Of a stretch of 64,000 nucleotides of DNA, positions 1 to 12,481 are shown piece after piece. Both the position numbers and the translations under genes were made by a program. Numbering within the stretch: the first letter of the stretch is position 1; each line of letters starts with the position of its first letter. The stretch is from Saccharum officinarum (Eukaryota; Streptophyta; Magnoliopsida; Poales; Poaceae), in assembly GCA_020631735.1 (NCBI GenBank), contig CM036188.1, positions 15,604,214 to 15,668,213 of the forward strand, read 5' to 3'. The notes under the pieces were generated by a model. It did not search any database. It was not told where the DNA came from and saw only the letters and a program-made list of their open reading frames with translations.

Positions 1-1426
1 GTTTTATAAACTTTTATTACTGTTTTGTTACTGTTGGTGTACTGTTCTAATTATATCTATTTGTTTGCTTCGTGTATGTTTGATTGGATGCATGTATGTT
101 GTTGATTGATGATCGAGTATAGAAGGTGAGCAGTACTTGGACGATTCGGAGTATTACTTTGAGCCAAGTCAGCAGTATCATTTGGAGAGCTTTGATCAAG
201 GCAAGTATAACACAGGACTATCCTTGCTACCTATTCATCAAAATGATCATACATATGCATGTGCTTACCTTGACAACCTTAGAGATTATAACTTAGTGCT
301 TGATGTCTTGATTCCTTGTCAACCTTGGGTATGCATATGGGTAGCTATGGCTAGTGCTTAAACTAAGAACAATGATCTTGCAATATGATTAATGGATCAA
401 GCAACCAATTATTAAGATGATTTAATTTTTGTTAAAAGGGGGCTAGAGCATGTGTATTATTTTTGATGCTCTAGTTACTCTCCGTAAGGACTTATCTGTA
501 CGTGATCATCCGGGATATACAGTACAGCTGTGAGGGCTATATGGCTCTGGCTCTAGTTGTTCAAGAGACCTTTTCTAGCTTGTTAGTGGTTACCTTAAAT
601 GGCGTAAGAATGGCTTGACACTTTGGGTGTAGTGCGAGCCCCTGGCCTAGTGTGTATAGGCTGCGGTTGTTGTGCCACAGGGAAGGGGGGTTCTACATCT
701 GCCTGCCGAGTGAAATCTAATGGCCCTAACTTGTTAGACGAACTTTTGAGTGGCTTTATATGGTTTTCGGGTGTTTGGGCTTGATCTCCCCACTCATTTG
801 GAAATCATGACTTACAGTGAAAGTGTACACCTCTGCGCAGAGTTAAAAACTGGTATACTAGCCGTGCTCACGGATACGAGCGGCCTTGGAACATTTACAG
901 ATAGATGATCACCATTGTTATATCATGTTTAATTACTGTTGTTATTATTATGCTCTTGTTAATGTTATTCGTTATCATTATTGCAATTGATCATTGGTTC
1001 TTTAATGGGAAGTGGTTTATCTTGATGCTACTCAATTGCTAATATATGATTAAAAAGCTAAACGCAGTTAAACAGTGTCTAGCCTTTTTGAGCCTCATGA
1101 ACCCTGTGTTATATTTGTGGAGTTCGACATGGACTCACTCTTGCTATTTCCACCATAACAGATGAAGATAATGAGGAAGATTATCGGAATGAGTACTAGT
1201 CTTGATGTCAACCAGTCAACCGTGTCCCTGTGTGGAGTTTCCGCTGAAGAATTATTATTAGTTATTATTACCTATTGTTCAAGACTATGTCTTAAATACT
1301 TATTCGTTATGTAATAAGCACTGTGATGATACTTTGTAATTTGTCAACTTATGTGTGCGACTGTTTCCTGGGGTGCACATGAGTCTTTTATACATCCTAT
1401 TTTTGTCCTTAAAAATGGGTGTGACA
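1..1426 (+). repeat. 5' LTR (3' part only)
   Basis: Base 1 corresponds to base 8943 in the 3' LTR, and the match continues to the terminal CA at 1426. About 1460 bp of the LTR lies upstream of the window. The 74-codon frame at 137-361 recurs in the other LTR at 9079-9303; it has no recognisable domain and is probably chance. Confidence 0.95.
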
Positions 1427-1429
1427 GAT

Positions 1430-1442
1430 TGGTATCAGAGCC
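1430..1442 (+). promoter_or_regulatory. Primer-binding site (initiator tRNA-Met)
   Basis: TGGTATCAGAGCC starts three bases after the LTR end. It is complementary to the 3' end of plant initiator methionine tRNA, the usual primer for minus-strand DNA synthesis in this class. Confidence 0.93.
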
Positions 1443-1613
1443 GTGTTGACTGTAGGACGCAAGCCTAGTTAGAATGGTCGTTAATAGCATCCATACTCAC
1501 TTAATTCATGCTTCGTCTTTCACCTTGTTAATTACTAAAGTTTTATGCTTCCTCTACTTTATTCTATTGCGAAAATACATTGATTCTATCTAATCTATGT
1601 CTAAATCTTGTAG

Positions 1614-2318
1614 ATGCCTCCTCATCCCCGTTTGTCAGCTGCACAATATGTTGCCCGTTTCAAACCTCAGGAGCCAAAGGAAGAGGGCGATCAAGAGCTA
1701 TCCGATGCTGAATCAAGAGTTGGTGATACACCTATGGAGGATGTAGTTATGGGGTGGACTACGAAGTTTCATATCATGGTTCCTAAGGCTGATGCTTTCT
1801 TCCATGATATGTTGACAAGAACCTTGGATAACTACTACTACGACTGGGAGGCTACTTTAGAGTATCGCAGTGCAGAGTATAGTCATCCATGGATGGATTC
1901 CTATTGGAAGACGGAATTATGGGTCAAGAAAAGGGATCCTACCACTAAGGAGCCTAAGGTGGAGTCAAAGTTCATTACCCGAGTGAGCCGGGCAACTGTG
2001 GAGACAAGCATGGAGGATGTCGCTTTCAATGCATTTGTTTACTACCATGGTCTACGCTCGGACAGGACGCTAAAGGGTGCACTTCGGCATTTTCCTTGTT
2101 TCTTGCATGACAAGGGTATTTGGACCGTGCCACTTGCAGATGATTCCTCCTTGACTTTGCAAGCTACGGTGGCATTAGCTCGTGAATTGGCTCTTCATGA
2201 GGTGGACTTGAAGGATGAGTTGCTGAAGGAAAAAGAACTTAAGGAGCAAGCTTACAAGGAGATTGACCAATTAAGGGCGGAGTTAGGTCGTCCTAAGATT
2301 TATGAGAAGCTTAATTAG
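1614..2318 (+). CDS. Extra ORF upstream of gag (orf0-like), unknown function
   Basis: A 234-codon intact frame between the primer-binding site and gag. It starts MPPHPRLSAAQYV, has an acidic N-terminal part, a central aromatic-rich region (motif EYSHPWMDSYWK near residues 90-101, then SMEDVAFNAFVYYHG), and a charged helical C-terminus likely to form a coiled coil (LKDELLKEKELKEQ onward). No protease, RT, zinc knuckle or chromodomain is visible. A decayed homologue with the same motif order occupies the same position in the minus-strand element at 55500-56359, so the frame is conserved between distinct families rather than accidental. From memory, related rice elements (RIRE3/RIRE8 type) have been described with an extra frame before gag. 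Function unknown; a nucleic-acid or Gag-accessory role is only a guess. Confidence 0.72.
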   Translation: MPPHPRLSAAQYVARFKPQEPKEEGDQELSDAESRVGDTPMEDVVMGWTTKFHIMVPKADAFFHDMLTRTLDNYYYDWEATLEYRSAEYSHPWMDSYWKTELWVKKRDPTTKEPKVESKFITRVSRATVETSMEDVAFNAFVYYHGLRSDRTLKGALRHFPCFLHDKGIWTVPLADDSSLTLQATVALARELALHEVDLKDELLKEKELKEQAYKEIDQLRAELGRPKIYEKLN

Positions 2319-3021
2319 GAAATAGGAAAAATCCCTATGCAATAAGAACGATAGTAGTTGCGAGTTAATTTCGAGTTTGGATTGTTTTAAGAGTCAGTTT
2401 GTGGTGTGAACAATTGTGTGATTGATGGATTGTTATTATGATAATGTGTGATTTGGATCTTTGTAATGTGTGCTGGAGTTTTGTAGACATGTCTACAAAT
2501 TCCATGGTTAAGAATATTAAGTTTGATCAAGATATATTAGTTGAATATGAGGTTAAATTAGTTCTGTCCTTTGCTGATTTTTGGATCAGTCTGGGATGTT
2601 TTAGAAATAACTTAAAATCCGTTCATGAGAAATTTAAGAAATTTTACTGGGAATAATTAGACTTCTATATCTTTCCAATCCCACAAGAATCACCTTAATA
2701 TCTATTATGAGTTAAGAGATATACCTGTTTCAAGTTGGAGTTACTGCACAGTCTGGAAATCTGGAACAGTTTCTGTTAAGTTCAGTTTTTGACCAATTTA
2801 TTGACAGAATCAGAAAAAGTGTTGTGAATACGAGTTGTAGATAATTTTATAAGCTTTCCAACCATGTAAAGATCATCTGATTTGGACATCTGTAGCTCGA
2901 GATATGACAGTTTTACTGAGTTGCTGAAATTGGAGTTCGCCCAGAAAATCAGATTTTGTTTATCTATTGTATACATCATCTCGGATTGTACTGAATTCCA
3001 TCTTCTGTGTTTTGGAAACAG
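2319..3021 (+). other. Untranslated leader between extra ORF and gag
   Basis: About 700 bp of AT-rich sequence with no convincing coding frame. Part of it (about 2400-2540, around the near-palindrome gtagacatgtctac) is also present in the minus-strand relative near 55300-55400, so it belongs to the element. It may hold packaging or translation signals; none could be identified. Confidence 0.5.
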
Positions 3022-3951
3022 ATGTCAGGCAGAGGTCGTGGCAGAGGTCGTGGGGGTGCTAATCCACCCGTTACTATGGAGGAACTCATGCAAACCCAGA
3101 ATCAGCTGATGCAGATGTTTATGCAGCATATGCAGAACAATCCCCCTGTTGGAGGACCACCACCTGTTCAAGTAAGGGATAAGCGTGGAGAATTTTTGAA
3201 GGGACGCCCTCCAGTGTTTTCTCATGCTGCTGATCCTTTAGAAGCAGATGATTGGGTAAGGGCAGTGGAGAAACAGCTGAATATAGCTCAATGCAATGAT
3301 ATGGAAAAGGTGTTGTATGCATCTGGTCAGTTACAAGGGACAGCTCAGACTTGGTGGGAGTCGTACCAGGCTGCACGCCCTGACAATGCTCCTCCTATCA
3401 CTTGGAATGAGTTTGTTAGAGATTTTCGAGCTCGTCATATTCCTGAAGGTATAATTGAGCTGAAGCAGGAAGAATTCAGAAACCTGAGGATGGGACAGAT
3501 GAGTGTGAGTGAATATCATGACAGGTTTACCCAGTTGGCTCGCTATGCTCCCAATGAAGTTAGGGAAGATGCAGACAAGCAGCGTCTTTTCTTGAAGGGA
3601 ATATATTATGATCTTCGCTTGCAGCTGAAGGGGAATAACTATGCTAGTTTTCAAGAGCTGGTGAACAAAGCGATTGTGCTGGATAATGAGCGTAGGGAGA
3701 TGGATAGAAAGAGGAAGATGAAGGTGCAAGGCTCAGGAAGCAACAACCGTCAACGCACAAATTCTCAGCATGGCTTTCATCAGAAGTTTCAGGGACCGGT
3801 TAGCCAGTGGAATCGCAATTCAAATCAGAGGTGGTCCCAAAATTGGCAAAACAATCAGTCGCAACAGCGTTCATCATATCCACAGCGTCAACAGTATCAG
3901 CAGACTGGGCAACAGACTCCTCGCACTGGAAATCCCAATGCTACCCCATAA
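3022..3951 (+). CDS. gag: Gag (capsid) polyprotein segment
   Basis: Structural protein of the virus-like particle. I chose the ATG at 3022 because it follows a long non-coding leader and opens with an RG repeat ([12 protein letters not shown]). Residues about 55-230 hold the retrotransposon gag fold: [33 protein letters not shown], and [10 protein letters not shown] leading into [22 protein letters not shown]-rich tail follows. The frame stops at 3949-3951, just before the CCHC zinc knuckle, which lies in the adjacent pol frame (C at 3981). Most elements of this lineage read gag and pol as one frame, so a one-base frame offset close to 3951 probably broke this copy. A programmed shift is possible, but I see no clear slippery heptamer. 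Confidence 0.9.
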   Translation: MSGRGRGRGRGGANPPVTMEELMQTQNQLMQMFMQHMQNNPPVGGPPPVQVRDKRGEFLKGRPPVFSHAADPLEADDWVRAVEKQLNIAQCNDMEKVLYASGQLQGTAQTWWESYQAARPDNAPPITWNEFVRDFRARHIPEGIIELKQEEFRNLRMGQMSVSEYHDRFTQLARYAPNEVREDADKQRLFLKGIYYDLRLQLKGNNYASFQELVNKAIVLDNERREMDRKRKMKVQGSGSNNRQRTNSQHGFHQKFQGPVSQWNRNSNQRWSQNWQNNQSQQRSSYPQRQQYQQTGQQTPRTGNPNATP

Positions 3952-6900
3952 AGAATAGTACTCCCAGCACTCCTATTAGATGCTTTGTCTGTGGTAAAGA
4001 GGGTCATTTGTCTTATAATTGTCCTGAGAAGCAGAACCAACAGACTCCTCAGAGCCAGAAGAGCAACCAGAGGCAATCCGGTGCTGGAAGGGTGAATCAC
4101 GTGTCTTCTGATACAGCTCATAATGCACCAGAAGTTATGATTGGTACGTTCAATGTACATTCCACTCCCGCAACTGTTCTTTTTGACTCTGGAGCATCTC
4201 ATACATTCATATCCAATATTTTTGTTAAAATGCATAGTATACCCATGCTAGCTATGAAAGAACCTCTCTTAGTAAATTCACCTGGAGGTACCATGCAAAC
4301 TAGTAATCGTTGTCTTCCGATTAGTATGGTATTAAGGGGGGTAGAGTTTAAGATAACTCCTATAGTGTTGAGAACATCTGGGATTGATGTGATATTGGGT
4401 ATGGACTGGATGATGCAAAATCAGGCAGAGATTCAGTGTCAGCAGAAAGTGGTAGTTGTGACTGCGCCTAATGGAGATAAAATCAATGTGGATGTAGCAA
4501 TGCAGAAGCAACCAACCGCGGTGGTGAATCAGATTGAAGATACTATTAAGGAGAATTCAGTGATTGAGGAATTTCCGGATGTCTTCCCTGATGAATTGCC
4601 AGGTATGCCACCTGACCGAGACATTGAATTTCTTATTGAATTATTACCTGGAACTGCACCTATAGCCAAACGACCATATAGGATGGGAGTAGATGAATTA
4701 GAAGAACTTAAGAAACAAATTAAAGAATTACAAGAAAAAGGTTTTATTCGACCTAGTTCATCACCTTGGGGAGCACCAGTTATTTTTGTTGATAAGAAAG
4801 ATGGTGGTCAGAGGATGTGTGTTGATTATCGGTCACTAAATGAAGTAACTATCAAGAATAAGTATCCTTTGCCCCGGATTGATGACTTGTTTGATCAGTT
4901 GAGAGGTGCTTGTGTGTTCTCTAAGATTGATTTACGTTCTGGATATCATCAGTTGAAGATTCGTGCCTCTGATATTCCAAAGACAGCTTTTACTACAAGG
5001 TATGGATTGTATGAGTATACTGTTATGTCGTTTGGATTGACCAATGCACCTGCATACTTTATGTACATGATGAATAAGGTGTTCATGGAATACTTGGATA
5101 AGTTTGTGGTAGTGTTTATTGATGATATACTGGTATTTTCCAAGACAGAGGTAGAGCATGCTGAACATTTGAGGTTGGTATTGCAGAAGCTTAGAGAGCA
5201 TAAACTGTATGCGAAGCGAAGTAAATGTGAGTTTTGGTTGAAGGAAGTTTCTTTTCTTGGTCATATTGTTTCTAATGGAGGTATATCAGTGGATCCAGGC
5301 AAGGTAAAGGATGTATTGAATTGGAAACCACCTACTGATGTTAGTGAGATTCGCAGTTTCCTGGGTTTAGCTGGATATTATAGACGGTTCATTGAAGGGT
5401 TTTCTAAACTTGCTAAACCTATGACATCTCTGTTAGAAAAGAATGCTAAATTTGTGTGGTCTGATAAATGTCAAGCTAGTTTTGAGGAATTGAAGAAGAG
5501 GTTAACTACAGCGCCTGTTTTGGTTTTACCAGATTTGAGTAAGAAGTTTTCTATTTATTGTGATGCTTCTCGTCAAGGTTTGGGATGTGTTCTTATGCAA
5601 GAAGGCAGAGTTGTGGCATATGCATCTAGACAGTTGAGAAAGCATGAGTTGAATTATCCTACACATGATTTGGAGTTAGCAGCTGTCGTTCATGCTTTAA
5701 AGATTTGGAGACATTATTTGATTGGACATAAGAGTGATATATACACTGATCATAAGAGTTTGAAGTATATTTTCACTCAGTCAGATCTGAATTTGAGGCA
5801 ACGCAGATGGTTGGAGTTGATTAAGGATTATGATATTGAGATACACTATCATCCTGGTAAGGCTAATGTAGTAGCTGATGCTCTTAGTAGGAAGAGTTAT
5901 GCCAATGAGATAAGAACATTGTCTATGGCTAGTGAGTTATGTGCTGAATTTGAATATTTGAACTTGGGAATTGTTACTAATGCAATGGAATTAGTAATAG
6001 AGCCTACTTTAGAGCAAGAGATCTATAAGGGTCAATTGAAGGATGAGAAACTAAAGAAGATAGCGGAGGATATAGTGATTGGTAAGTCACCAGGCTTTAG
6101 AATGGATGATAATGGAATTTTGTGGTTTGGAAAGAGGCTGTGTGTACCTGAGGATCAAGCTATTAGACAGGCAATTCTTCGTGAAGCTCATGAGTCAGCT
6201 TATTCTATTCATCCTGGTAGTACTAAGATGTATTTGGATCTTAAACAGAAATATTGGTGGGTTGGACTAAAGCGAGATGTGGCTGAGTATGTGGCTTTGT
6301 GTGATACTTGTCAGAGGGTGAAAGCAGAGCATCAGAGACCTGCTGGATTGTTGCAACCAATGAAGATCCCTGAATGGAAGTGGGAGGAAGTTGGTATGGA
6401 CTTTATAGTGGGGTTACCGCGTACTCAGAGAGGTTATGATTCTATTTGGGTGATAGTGGATAGGTTGACTAAAGTTGCTCATTTTATTCCAGTCAAGACT
6501 AATTACACGGGAGTACAATTAGCTACCTTGTATATGGAAAGGATAGTATGTTTGCATGGAGTACCAAAGAAAATTGTGTCTGATCGGGGTACGCAGTTTA
6601 CATCGCACTTTTGGCAAGCTGTGCATGAATCTTTAGGAACTAAATTGAACTTTAGTACAGCATATCATCCACAGACAGATGGACAGACTGAAAGGACCAA
6701 CCAGGTATTAGAGGATATGTTGAGAGCCTGTGCATTGCAATATGGAACTAGTTGGGATAAGAGTTTGCCTTATGCAGAATTTTCTTACAATAATAGTTAT
6801 CAACAGAGTCTTAAGATGGCACCGTTTGAAGCTTTGTATGGACGAAAGTGTAGAACTCCATTGTTTTGGGATCATACAGGTGAATCTCAGGTGTTTGGTA

Positions 6901-7436
6901 CAGATGTTCTTAGAAACGCAGAAGATCAAGTGCGAGTGATTCGTGAGAATTTGAGAGTGGCACAGTCTCGTCAGAAGAGTTATGCTGATAATAGGAGAAG
7001 GGATCTAGTTTTTGAGGTAGGTGATTATGTCTATTTGAAGGTGTCACCTATGAGAAGTGTGAAGAGATTTAACATGAAAGGTAAACTAGCACCAAGGTAT
7101 GTTGGACCATTTAAAGTTATTGCTAGACGTGGGGAAGTTGCTTACCAATTAGAGTTGCCTGAGAATTTATCTGGGGTGCATGATGTGTTTCATGTTTCAC
7201 AACTTAAGAAGTGTTTGAGGGTGCCTGAGGAGCAGATACCTTTGGAAGAATTGACTGTTAAGGAGGATCTTACATATGAAGAGATTCCGATTAAGATTAT
7301 AGAGACTGCTGAGAGGGTTACTCGAAGTCGGGTTATTAAGATGTGTAAAGTACAGTGGAATCGATATTCAGAGGCAGAGGCAACTTGGGAAAGAGAGGAT
7401 GAATTGAGGAAATCATATCCGCAGTTATTTGAGTAA
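3807..7436 (+). CDS. pol: Pol polyprotein with zinc knuckle and chromodomain
   Basis: Open from 3807 but meaningful from about 3952. In order: CCHC zinc knuckle from 3981 ([14 protein letters not shown]); aspartic protease with active site DSG (Asp codon 4185); reverse transcriptase with FIDD in place of YVDD (Asp codons 5121 and 5124); RNase H ([10 protein letters not shown]); integrase with an HHCC zinc finger (ending CDTCQ near 6300) and a D,D(35)E triad at 6399, 6582 and 6690; a GPF/Y-like region (YVGPFKVI); and a C-terminal chromodomain (about 7280-7433). It copies the element RNA into DNA and integrates it; chromodomains are known to steer integration toward particular chromatin. There is no internal stop, so the enzymes look intact. 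The only visible defect is the offset from gag. Confidence 0.95.
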   Translation: MESQFKSEVVPKLAKQSVATAFIISTASTVSADWATDSSHWKSQCYPIKNSTPSTPIRCFVCGKEGHLSYNCPEKQNQQTPQSQKSNQRQSGAGRVNHVSSDTAHNAPEVMIGTFNVHSTPATVLFDSGASHTFISNIFVKMHSIPMLAMKEPLLVNSPGGTMQTSNRCLPISMVLRGVEFKITPIVLRTSGIDVILGMDWMMQNQAEIQCQQKVVVVTAPNGDKINVDVAMQKQPTAVVNQIEDTIKENSVIEEFPDVFPDELPGMPPDRDIEFLIELLPGTAPIAKRPYRMGVDELEELKKQIKELQEKGFIRPSSSPWGAPVIFVDKKDGGQRMCVDYRSLNEVTIKNKYPLPRIDDLFDQLRGACVFSKIDLRSGYHQLKIRASDIPKTAFTTRYGLYEYTVMSFGLTNAPAYFMYMMNKVFMEYLDKFVVVFIDDILVFSKTEVEHAEHLRLVLQKLREHKLYAKRSKCEFWLKEVSFLGHIVSNGGISVDPGKVKDVLNWKPPTDVSEIRSFLGLAGYYRRFIEGFSKLAKPMTSLLEKNAKFVWSDKCQASFEELKKRLTTAPVLVLPDLSKKFSIYCDASRQGLGCVLMQEGRVVAYASRQLRKHELNYPTHDLELAAVVHALKIWRHYLIGHKSDIYTDHKSLKYIFTQSDLNLRQRRWLELIKDYDIEIHYHPGKANVVADALSRKSYANEIRTLSMASELCAEFEYLNLGIVTNAMELVIEPTLEQEIYKGQLKDEKLKKIAEDIVIGKSPGFRMDDNGILWFGKRLCVPEDQAIRQAILREAHESAYSIHPGSTKMYLDLKQKYWWVGLKRDVAEYVALCDTCQRVKAEHQRPAGLLQPMKIPEWKWEEVGMDFIVGLPRTQRGYDSIWVIVDRLTKVAHFIPVKTNYTGVQLATLYMERIVCLHGVPKKIVSDRGTQFTSHFWQAVHESLGTKLNFSTAYHPQTDGQTERTNQVLEDMLRACALQYGTSWDKSLPYAEFSYNNSYQQSLKMAPFEALYGRKCRTPLFWDHTGESQVFGTDVLRNAEDQVRVIRENLRVAQSRQKSYADNRRRDLVFEVGDYVYLKVSPMRSVKRFNMKGKLAPRYVGPFKVIARRGEVAYQLELPENLSGVHDVFHVSQLKKCLRVPEEQIPLEELTVKEDLTYEEIPIKIIETAERVTRSRVIKMCKVQWNRYSEAEATWEREDELRKSYPQLFE

Positions 7437-7462
7437 GCAGTTCAATCTCGAGGACGAGATTC

Positions 7463-7480
7463 TTTTAAGGGGGTAGAATT
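7463..7480 (+). promoter_or_regulatory. Polypurine tract
   Basis: The stretch ttttaagggggtagaatt directly abuts the TGTAACACCC start of the 3' LTR, where the plus-strand primer of LTR elements lies. Confidence 0.75.
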
Positions 7481-10367
7481 TGTAACACCCAAATTTTGAG
7501 ATAACAAAATTGGAATAATGTAGATAATAAATAATGGCCAATTTAAAATAATAGTAAAATAAATTTTGTGTTGCATTCATGCTGTTGCATATATTTTTAT
7601 TGTTATTGTGTGGTGTGGATTTGTTTTATTTTATTTTGGATTAGAATGTATTTTAAATACTTTTGAAAACAAGTAAATAAAAAAAAAACAAAGGAAAGAA
7701 GAAGGGGCTTACCTGCTGTGGCGGCCTGGTAGCCACCGACCGGCCCGTTCAGCCGAGCCAGTCAGCCCAGTTCGCGACGGCCTGCTCTTTTGCGCCGGAC
7801 CGGCCCAGCGACACCGCTCGCACGGCCCAAGTCGGCCCAGTGCCGAAGCAGCCGTTCTCTTTTCTCTTGAGCTGCTGACCGACGGACCCCACCTGTCGGT
7901 TTTCTCCTACCTCCAGATGTGACCGAGCCGGACTCGAAGTTGTTCGTTCAACCGACTTTGATCGCGAATCTTTGGTTTCCTAGCAAGATAGGGAATGTGG
8001 TCTTATAAAAGGGTAGCCGGGTACCTCTAGTTTCCGTTTTTCAACTAAAAAGCTAGGGTTGCCACGGGAGAATCGAGCTTTAGGGTTTGAGTTCGTTGGA
8101 GGCCGGCGGTAGATTGGGGAGGGAGCTTTCGGGAGGAATCGGGGCCGATTTCTTTACTTGGGTGAGCTTATTTTCTTCTCCTCTTGCTTTCCACGCTTTC
8201 AATTGAGGTTTTGGTGAGGTGAATCAAGGTATTGGAGCTCACCGTCGGGTCGGCCATGGAGCCGCCGCCCCCTTGTCGTCGCGTGTTGCGTTCGGGTGAC
8301 CGTAGATAGTTTGTTTTCGGGTAGATGAGATCGCGTGGAGCTTCTCCACCGATTGGAGTTGGTAGGGGGTTGAGTGGTGGTCGGAATTTGCGGGGCCGAT
8401 GAACTCCGGCGAGCCGGCCATGGCGGGTATGGCGGCCGGTGGCCGGATGGGAGGAAGAAAGGTCGGAGTTGTAACTGTGGAGATGCAGGTGATCGTGAGC
8501 CGTTCGATTTGAAATCAACACCAGAGATTAGAACTTACCCTTTCGATGGCAATCTTGTTAAAGAGCCCCTGCGTTTTCTAGTAATCAACCCGCGGTCCCA
8601 AGGCGTAAAGCTGAGATTACGTTTTTGTATTTTGAAAGCGTATTTTCATCCGGTTAAATCAAAAATACGTTTTCAGCAATTTACAGTTTTGCCACTAGAA
8701 TTGTTTTAGTCATAAAATCTTCGTTTTAACTCCGATTTGATCCGTTCAAATTGCGTTAGGTTCGTATTTGCGAACTCTACATGTTAGTATAGTTTTACAG
8801 TTAGTTTTGATAATTTATTTTTCGAGTTTATAATTAAGTATTTATTTATCTATAGGAAATCTTAGAAAATTCATAACTTTTACGTTTTAACTCCGATTTT
8901 GGTGATCTTTGCGTCTGTGTGATCGTAGAAACGTGTAGAAAAGTTTTATAAACTTTTATTACTGTTTTGTTACTGTTGGTGTACTGTTCTAATTATATCT
9001 ATTTGTTTGCTTCGTGTATGTTTGATTGGATGCATGTATGTTGTTGATTGATGATCGAGTATAGAAGGTGAGCAGTACTTGGACGATTCGGAGTATTACT
9101 TTGAGCCAAGTCAGCAGTATCATTTGGAGAGCTTTGATCAAGGCAAGTATAACACAGGACTATCCTTGCTACCTATTCATCAAAATGATCATACATATGC
9201 ATGTGCTTACCTTGACAACCTTAGAGATTATAACTTAGTGCTTGATGTCTTGATTCCTTGTCAACCTTGGGTATGCATATGGGTAGCTATGGCTAGTGCT
9301 TAAACTAAGAACAATGATCTTGCAATATGATTAATGGATCAAGCAACCAATTATTAAGATGATTTAATTTTTGTTAAAAGGGGGCTAGAGCATGTGTATT
9401 ATTTTTGATGCTCTAGTTACTCTCCGTAAGGACTTATCTGTACGTGATCATCCGGGATATACAGTACAGCTGTGAGGGCTATATGGCTCTGGCTCTAGTT
9501 GTTCAAGAGACCTTTTCTAGCTTGTTAGTGGTTACCTTAAATGGCGTAAGAATGGCTTGACACTTTGGGTGTAGTGCGAGCCCCTGGCCTAGTGTGTATA
9601 GGCTGCGGTTGTTGTGCCACAGGGAAGGGGGGTTCTACATCTGCCTGCCGAGTGAATCTAATGGCCCTAACTTGTTAGACGAACTCTTGAGTGGCTTTAT
9701 ATGGTTTTTAGGGGTTTGGGCTTGATCTCCCCACTCATTCGGAAATCATGACTCACAGTGAAAGTGTACACCTCTGCGCAGAGTTAAAAACTGGTATACT
9801 AGCCGTGCTCACGGATACGAGCGGCCTTGGAACATTTACAGATAGATGAACACCATTGTTATATCATGTTTAATTACTGTTGTTATTATTATGCTCTTGT
9901 TAATGTTATTCGTTATCATTATTGCAATTGATCATTGGTTCTTTAATGGGAAGTGGTTTATCTTGATGCTACTCAATTGCTAATATATGATTAAAAAGCT
10001 AAACGCAGTTAAACAGTGTCTAGCCTTTTTGAGCCTCATGAACCCTGTGTTATATTTGTGGAGTTCGACATGAACTCACTCTTGCTATTTCCACCATAAC
10101 AGATGAAGATAATGAGGAAGATTATCGGAATGAGTACTAGTCTTGATGTCAACCAGTCAACCGTGTCCCTGTGTGGAGTTTCCGCTGAAGAATTATTATT
10201 AGTTATTATTTTCTATCGTTCAAGACTATGTCTTAAATACTTATTCGTTATGTAATGAGCATTGTGATGATACTTTGTAATTTGTCAACTTATGTGTGCG
10301 ACTGGTACCTGGGGCGCACATGAGTCTTTTATACATCCTATTTTTGTCCTTAAAAATGGGTGTGACA
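7481..10367 (+). repeat. 3' LTR, complete, 2887 bp
   Basis: Begins TGTAACACCC and ends GGTGTGACA, a short imperfect inverted terminus. The last 1425 bp match the 5' LTR at the window start. A GC-rich middle part (about 7700-8520) contains chance frames on both strands with no recognisable domain. Confidence 0.95.
8004..8010 (+). promoter_or_regulatory. LTR TATA box
   Basis: TATAAAA about 523 bp into the LTR. The related minus-strand LTR has TATAAAA at a comparable depth (58641-58647, 578 bp from its start). Transcription probably begins roughly 30 bp downstream, which would define the U3/R border. Confidence 0.65.
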
Positions 10368-12004
10368 TAAAATAATATTTTGCTATGATGTAACATGAAA
10401 TGTTGTCATTTTAATGCAATTTGGCGGGAAAAATATTTGAGTTAAGGACCGCCAACAATGATGAGTGGTGAGATGTGATGATGAGTGGATGGTGAGAATG
10501 AGATTACGGTTTGGGATTAGAGAAGATTTACTATAATATGTATTTTTTATGCTATTCTGCATGCGCTATTTGCATCACTAGATCCCTTAATTTTCTATTT
10601 TCCACCAAAGCTCATCGTTGTTGACCATGGCCTGCACACATCTGGTGGTGTGCTGATTTGTTGACTTGCAGTTGGTGTTTAGTAGTTGGTTTGTGATCTA
10701 CCCTCAAGGATGCCCATGGATTGGAGATTCACCAAGCTTCGCTGCTATGACTAGAATATCAGTGTTTTGTTTGATGTTAGCCTAAAGGACTTTGCATCTA
10801 AACGAGTGTAATATTCTTATTTAAGTACTCTTTTGTTGTATGACTACTGAAAATTGGATGCCCGTGATAGCTGTGTTATACTAGGACTATCACATAGGGG
10901 CAAGAGAGTCAGAATTTCAAGTTTTGAAGAAATCCTGATTCATTTCACCTCTGCCTTTGATCGCTCTCTTGCTCTATCGACTTCACCATCTCCTATGTGT
11001 TGAACCATAACCCTGATCTCCTTGACACAATGAGACCTTTTCCATGTCCTATGTGTCCCTATGATGCATTGTGAAGTATCCATGAGATTGTGGCATGGAA
11101 TTGGAATATGTAATATGTAATTTGTTCAGATGGGATTGTGAAGATGTACTAGTATGTAATATGTATGTGAATGTGAATTGTGATTGATTATCGATCTATG
11201 TTATGTGAATTGGCATATCTATCAATGTATGAGATTTGTGAATATCTCTTCGAATTTTGAGTTGATGAAGCGGTTTCTTGTGATGAACTGATAGGCTGGC
11301 ATGATATGTTGGGTCAGTCTAGTAGGCCCTATATGGCATGGCATGCTCATTTCCTTGTTGTGTCCAACATTTAATGTCATGGGATCACAATCTAGTATCC
11401 TATTGTGCCAAATCCAGACCAGGCAAAACGTGTCACGCCTTTTGTCACTCTATATGCATAATGTGAAGACATGAATGCGAAAACAAAATATATGAATAAA
11501 CTCTAAAAAGTGTAAACTCACATTTTATTCACTTCTCTATAATTAGAGTTACATAAAGAAATCTTATTTTTTTAAAAAATATATAAATATGTATTTATTT
11601 AGTGTTTTCTATTTAACAAAAAATGGGAAATTATTTAGGGTATATACTGTTTAGCGTTTTGGCTTCTCTAGATATGTTGTCTTTAAAATGTATGTAGACA
11701 TAGTGTATAATTGTATATAACAAAAACTTTGTACGTAGAAATATAAAAAAATTTTGCATGTAGAAATATTAAAATATCTTACAATTTTGAATGGAGGAAC
11801 TACCATATATGTATATATTGCTTAAAGTAGAAATAGCACTTGCGTTAACTGTTACAAGTAGTGAACAGCACTTGTAATAAGCGCCAAATTAATTACAGGG
11901 AATATGATTCATCAATCGAGCGACTCGGAAGCCTTGTGCATCAGTTAGTCGCATTGGCAGTTGGGTTATATGGCTAGGCACCGCCTCTTCATTGGATATA
12001 CTAA
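10368..12004. other. AT-rich intergenic DNA, nothing recognised
   Basis: About 1.6 kb between the LTR element and the tandem repeats upstream of the defensin-like gene. No frame with family resemblance and no terminal repeats are visible. The stretch 11460-11830 is very AT-rich. Confidence 0.6.
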
Positions 12005-12181
12005 GATATGTATTTTTTATAGTCTACATATCTCTATCCATATCTCTAACCGCTAGAAGACATGTATTTTTATAGTCTACATATCTCTATCCATATCTCT
12101 AACCGCTAGAAGATATATATTTTTATAGTCTACATATCTCTATCCATATCTCTAACTGCAAGAAGATATGTATTTTTTATA

Positions 12182-12190
<9 letters not shown>
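12005..12190. repeat. 53-54-bp tandem repeat, about 3.5 units
   Basis: Units start at 12005, 12059, 12112 and 12165 (the last partial). Each contains tctacatatctctatccat followed by ctaaccgctagaa. They differ by one to a few bases and run directly into a TA microsatellite. Confidence 0.9.

Positions 12191-12278
<88 letters not shown>
12188..12278. repeat. (TA)n microsatellite, about 90 bp
   Basis: Uninterrupted TA run. Apparent poly-Tyr/Ile frames across it are artefacts. Confidence 0.97.
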
Positions 12279-12280
<2 letters not shown>

Positions 12281-12481
12281 TGCACATGATAGAAGATATC
12301 CATATCTCCATCCCCAAGATATAACAACAAACATAAAATATTAAAAGAGCATACCTTCAGATAGTACAAATATATGCACTTGAAGTTGGTTGTGCCTTTG
12401 TATATGCGATACATCCATAAGTAATAATCCTCTCATAGCTAGTCCTTAGAGAAACAAAACAGTAGCAATATTCTCGTCTTC

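Larger units (their letters stand above)
1..10367 (+). mobile_element. Ty3-gypsy chromovirus, Tekay/Del-type, nearly complete
   Basis: A long LTR retrotransposon whose 5' end lies before the window. Order seen: partial LTR, tRNA-Met primer-binding site, an extra ORF, gag, a pol frame (protease, reverse transcriptase, RNase H, integrase, chromodomain), polypurine tract, and a complete 2887-bp LTR. Integrase after RT/RNase H defines Ty3-gypsy; a C-terminal chromodomain and very long LTRs point to the Tekay/Del chromovirus lineage (family knowledge). The two LTRs align over 1426 bp with about 16 substitutions and one 1-bp indel (counted by eye), so the insertion is recent. The 3' flank begins with taaaa, the likely target duplication; its partner lies outside the window. 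Confidence 0.93.

Noticed and set aside
137..361. 74-codon frame repeated at 9079-9303
   Set aside because: It lies inside the two LTRs and is repeated only because the LTRs are. No family resemblance.
1430..1442. tRNA gene
   Set aside because: Only the 13-base primer-binding complement is present, not a cloverleaf.
12130..12414. Minus-strand frame with a poly-Tyr/Ile run
   Set aside because: It is a translation of the TA microsatellite.
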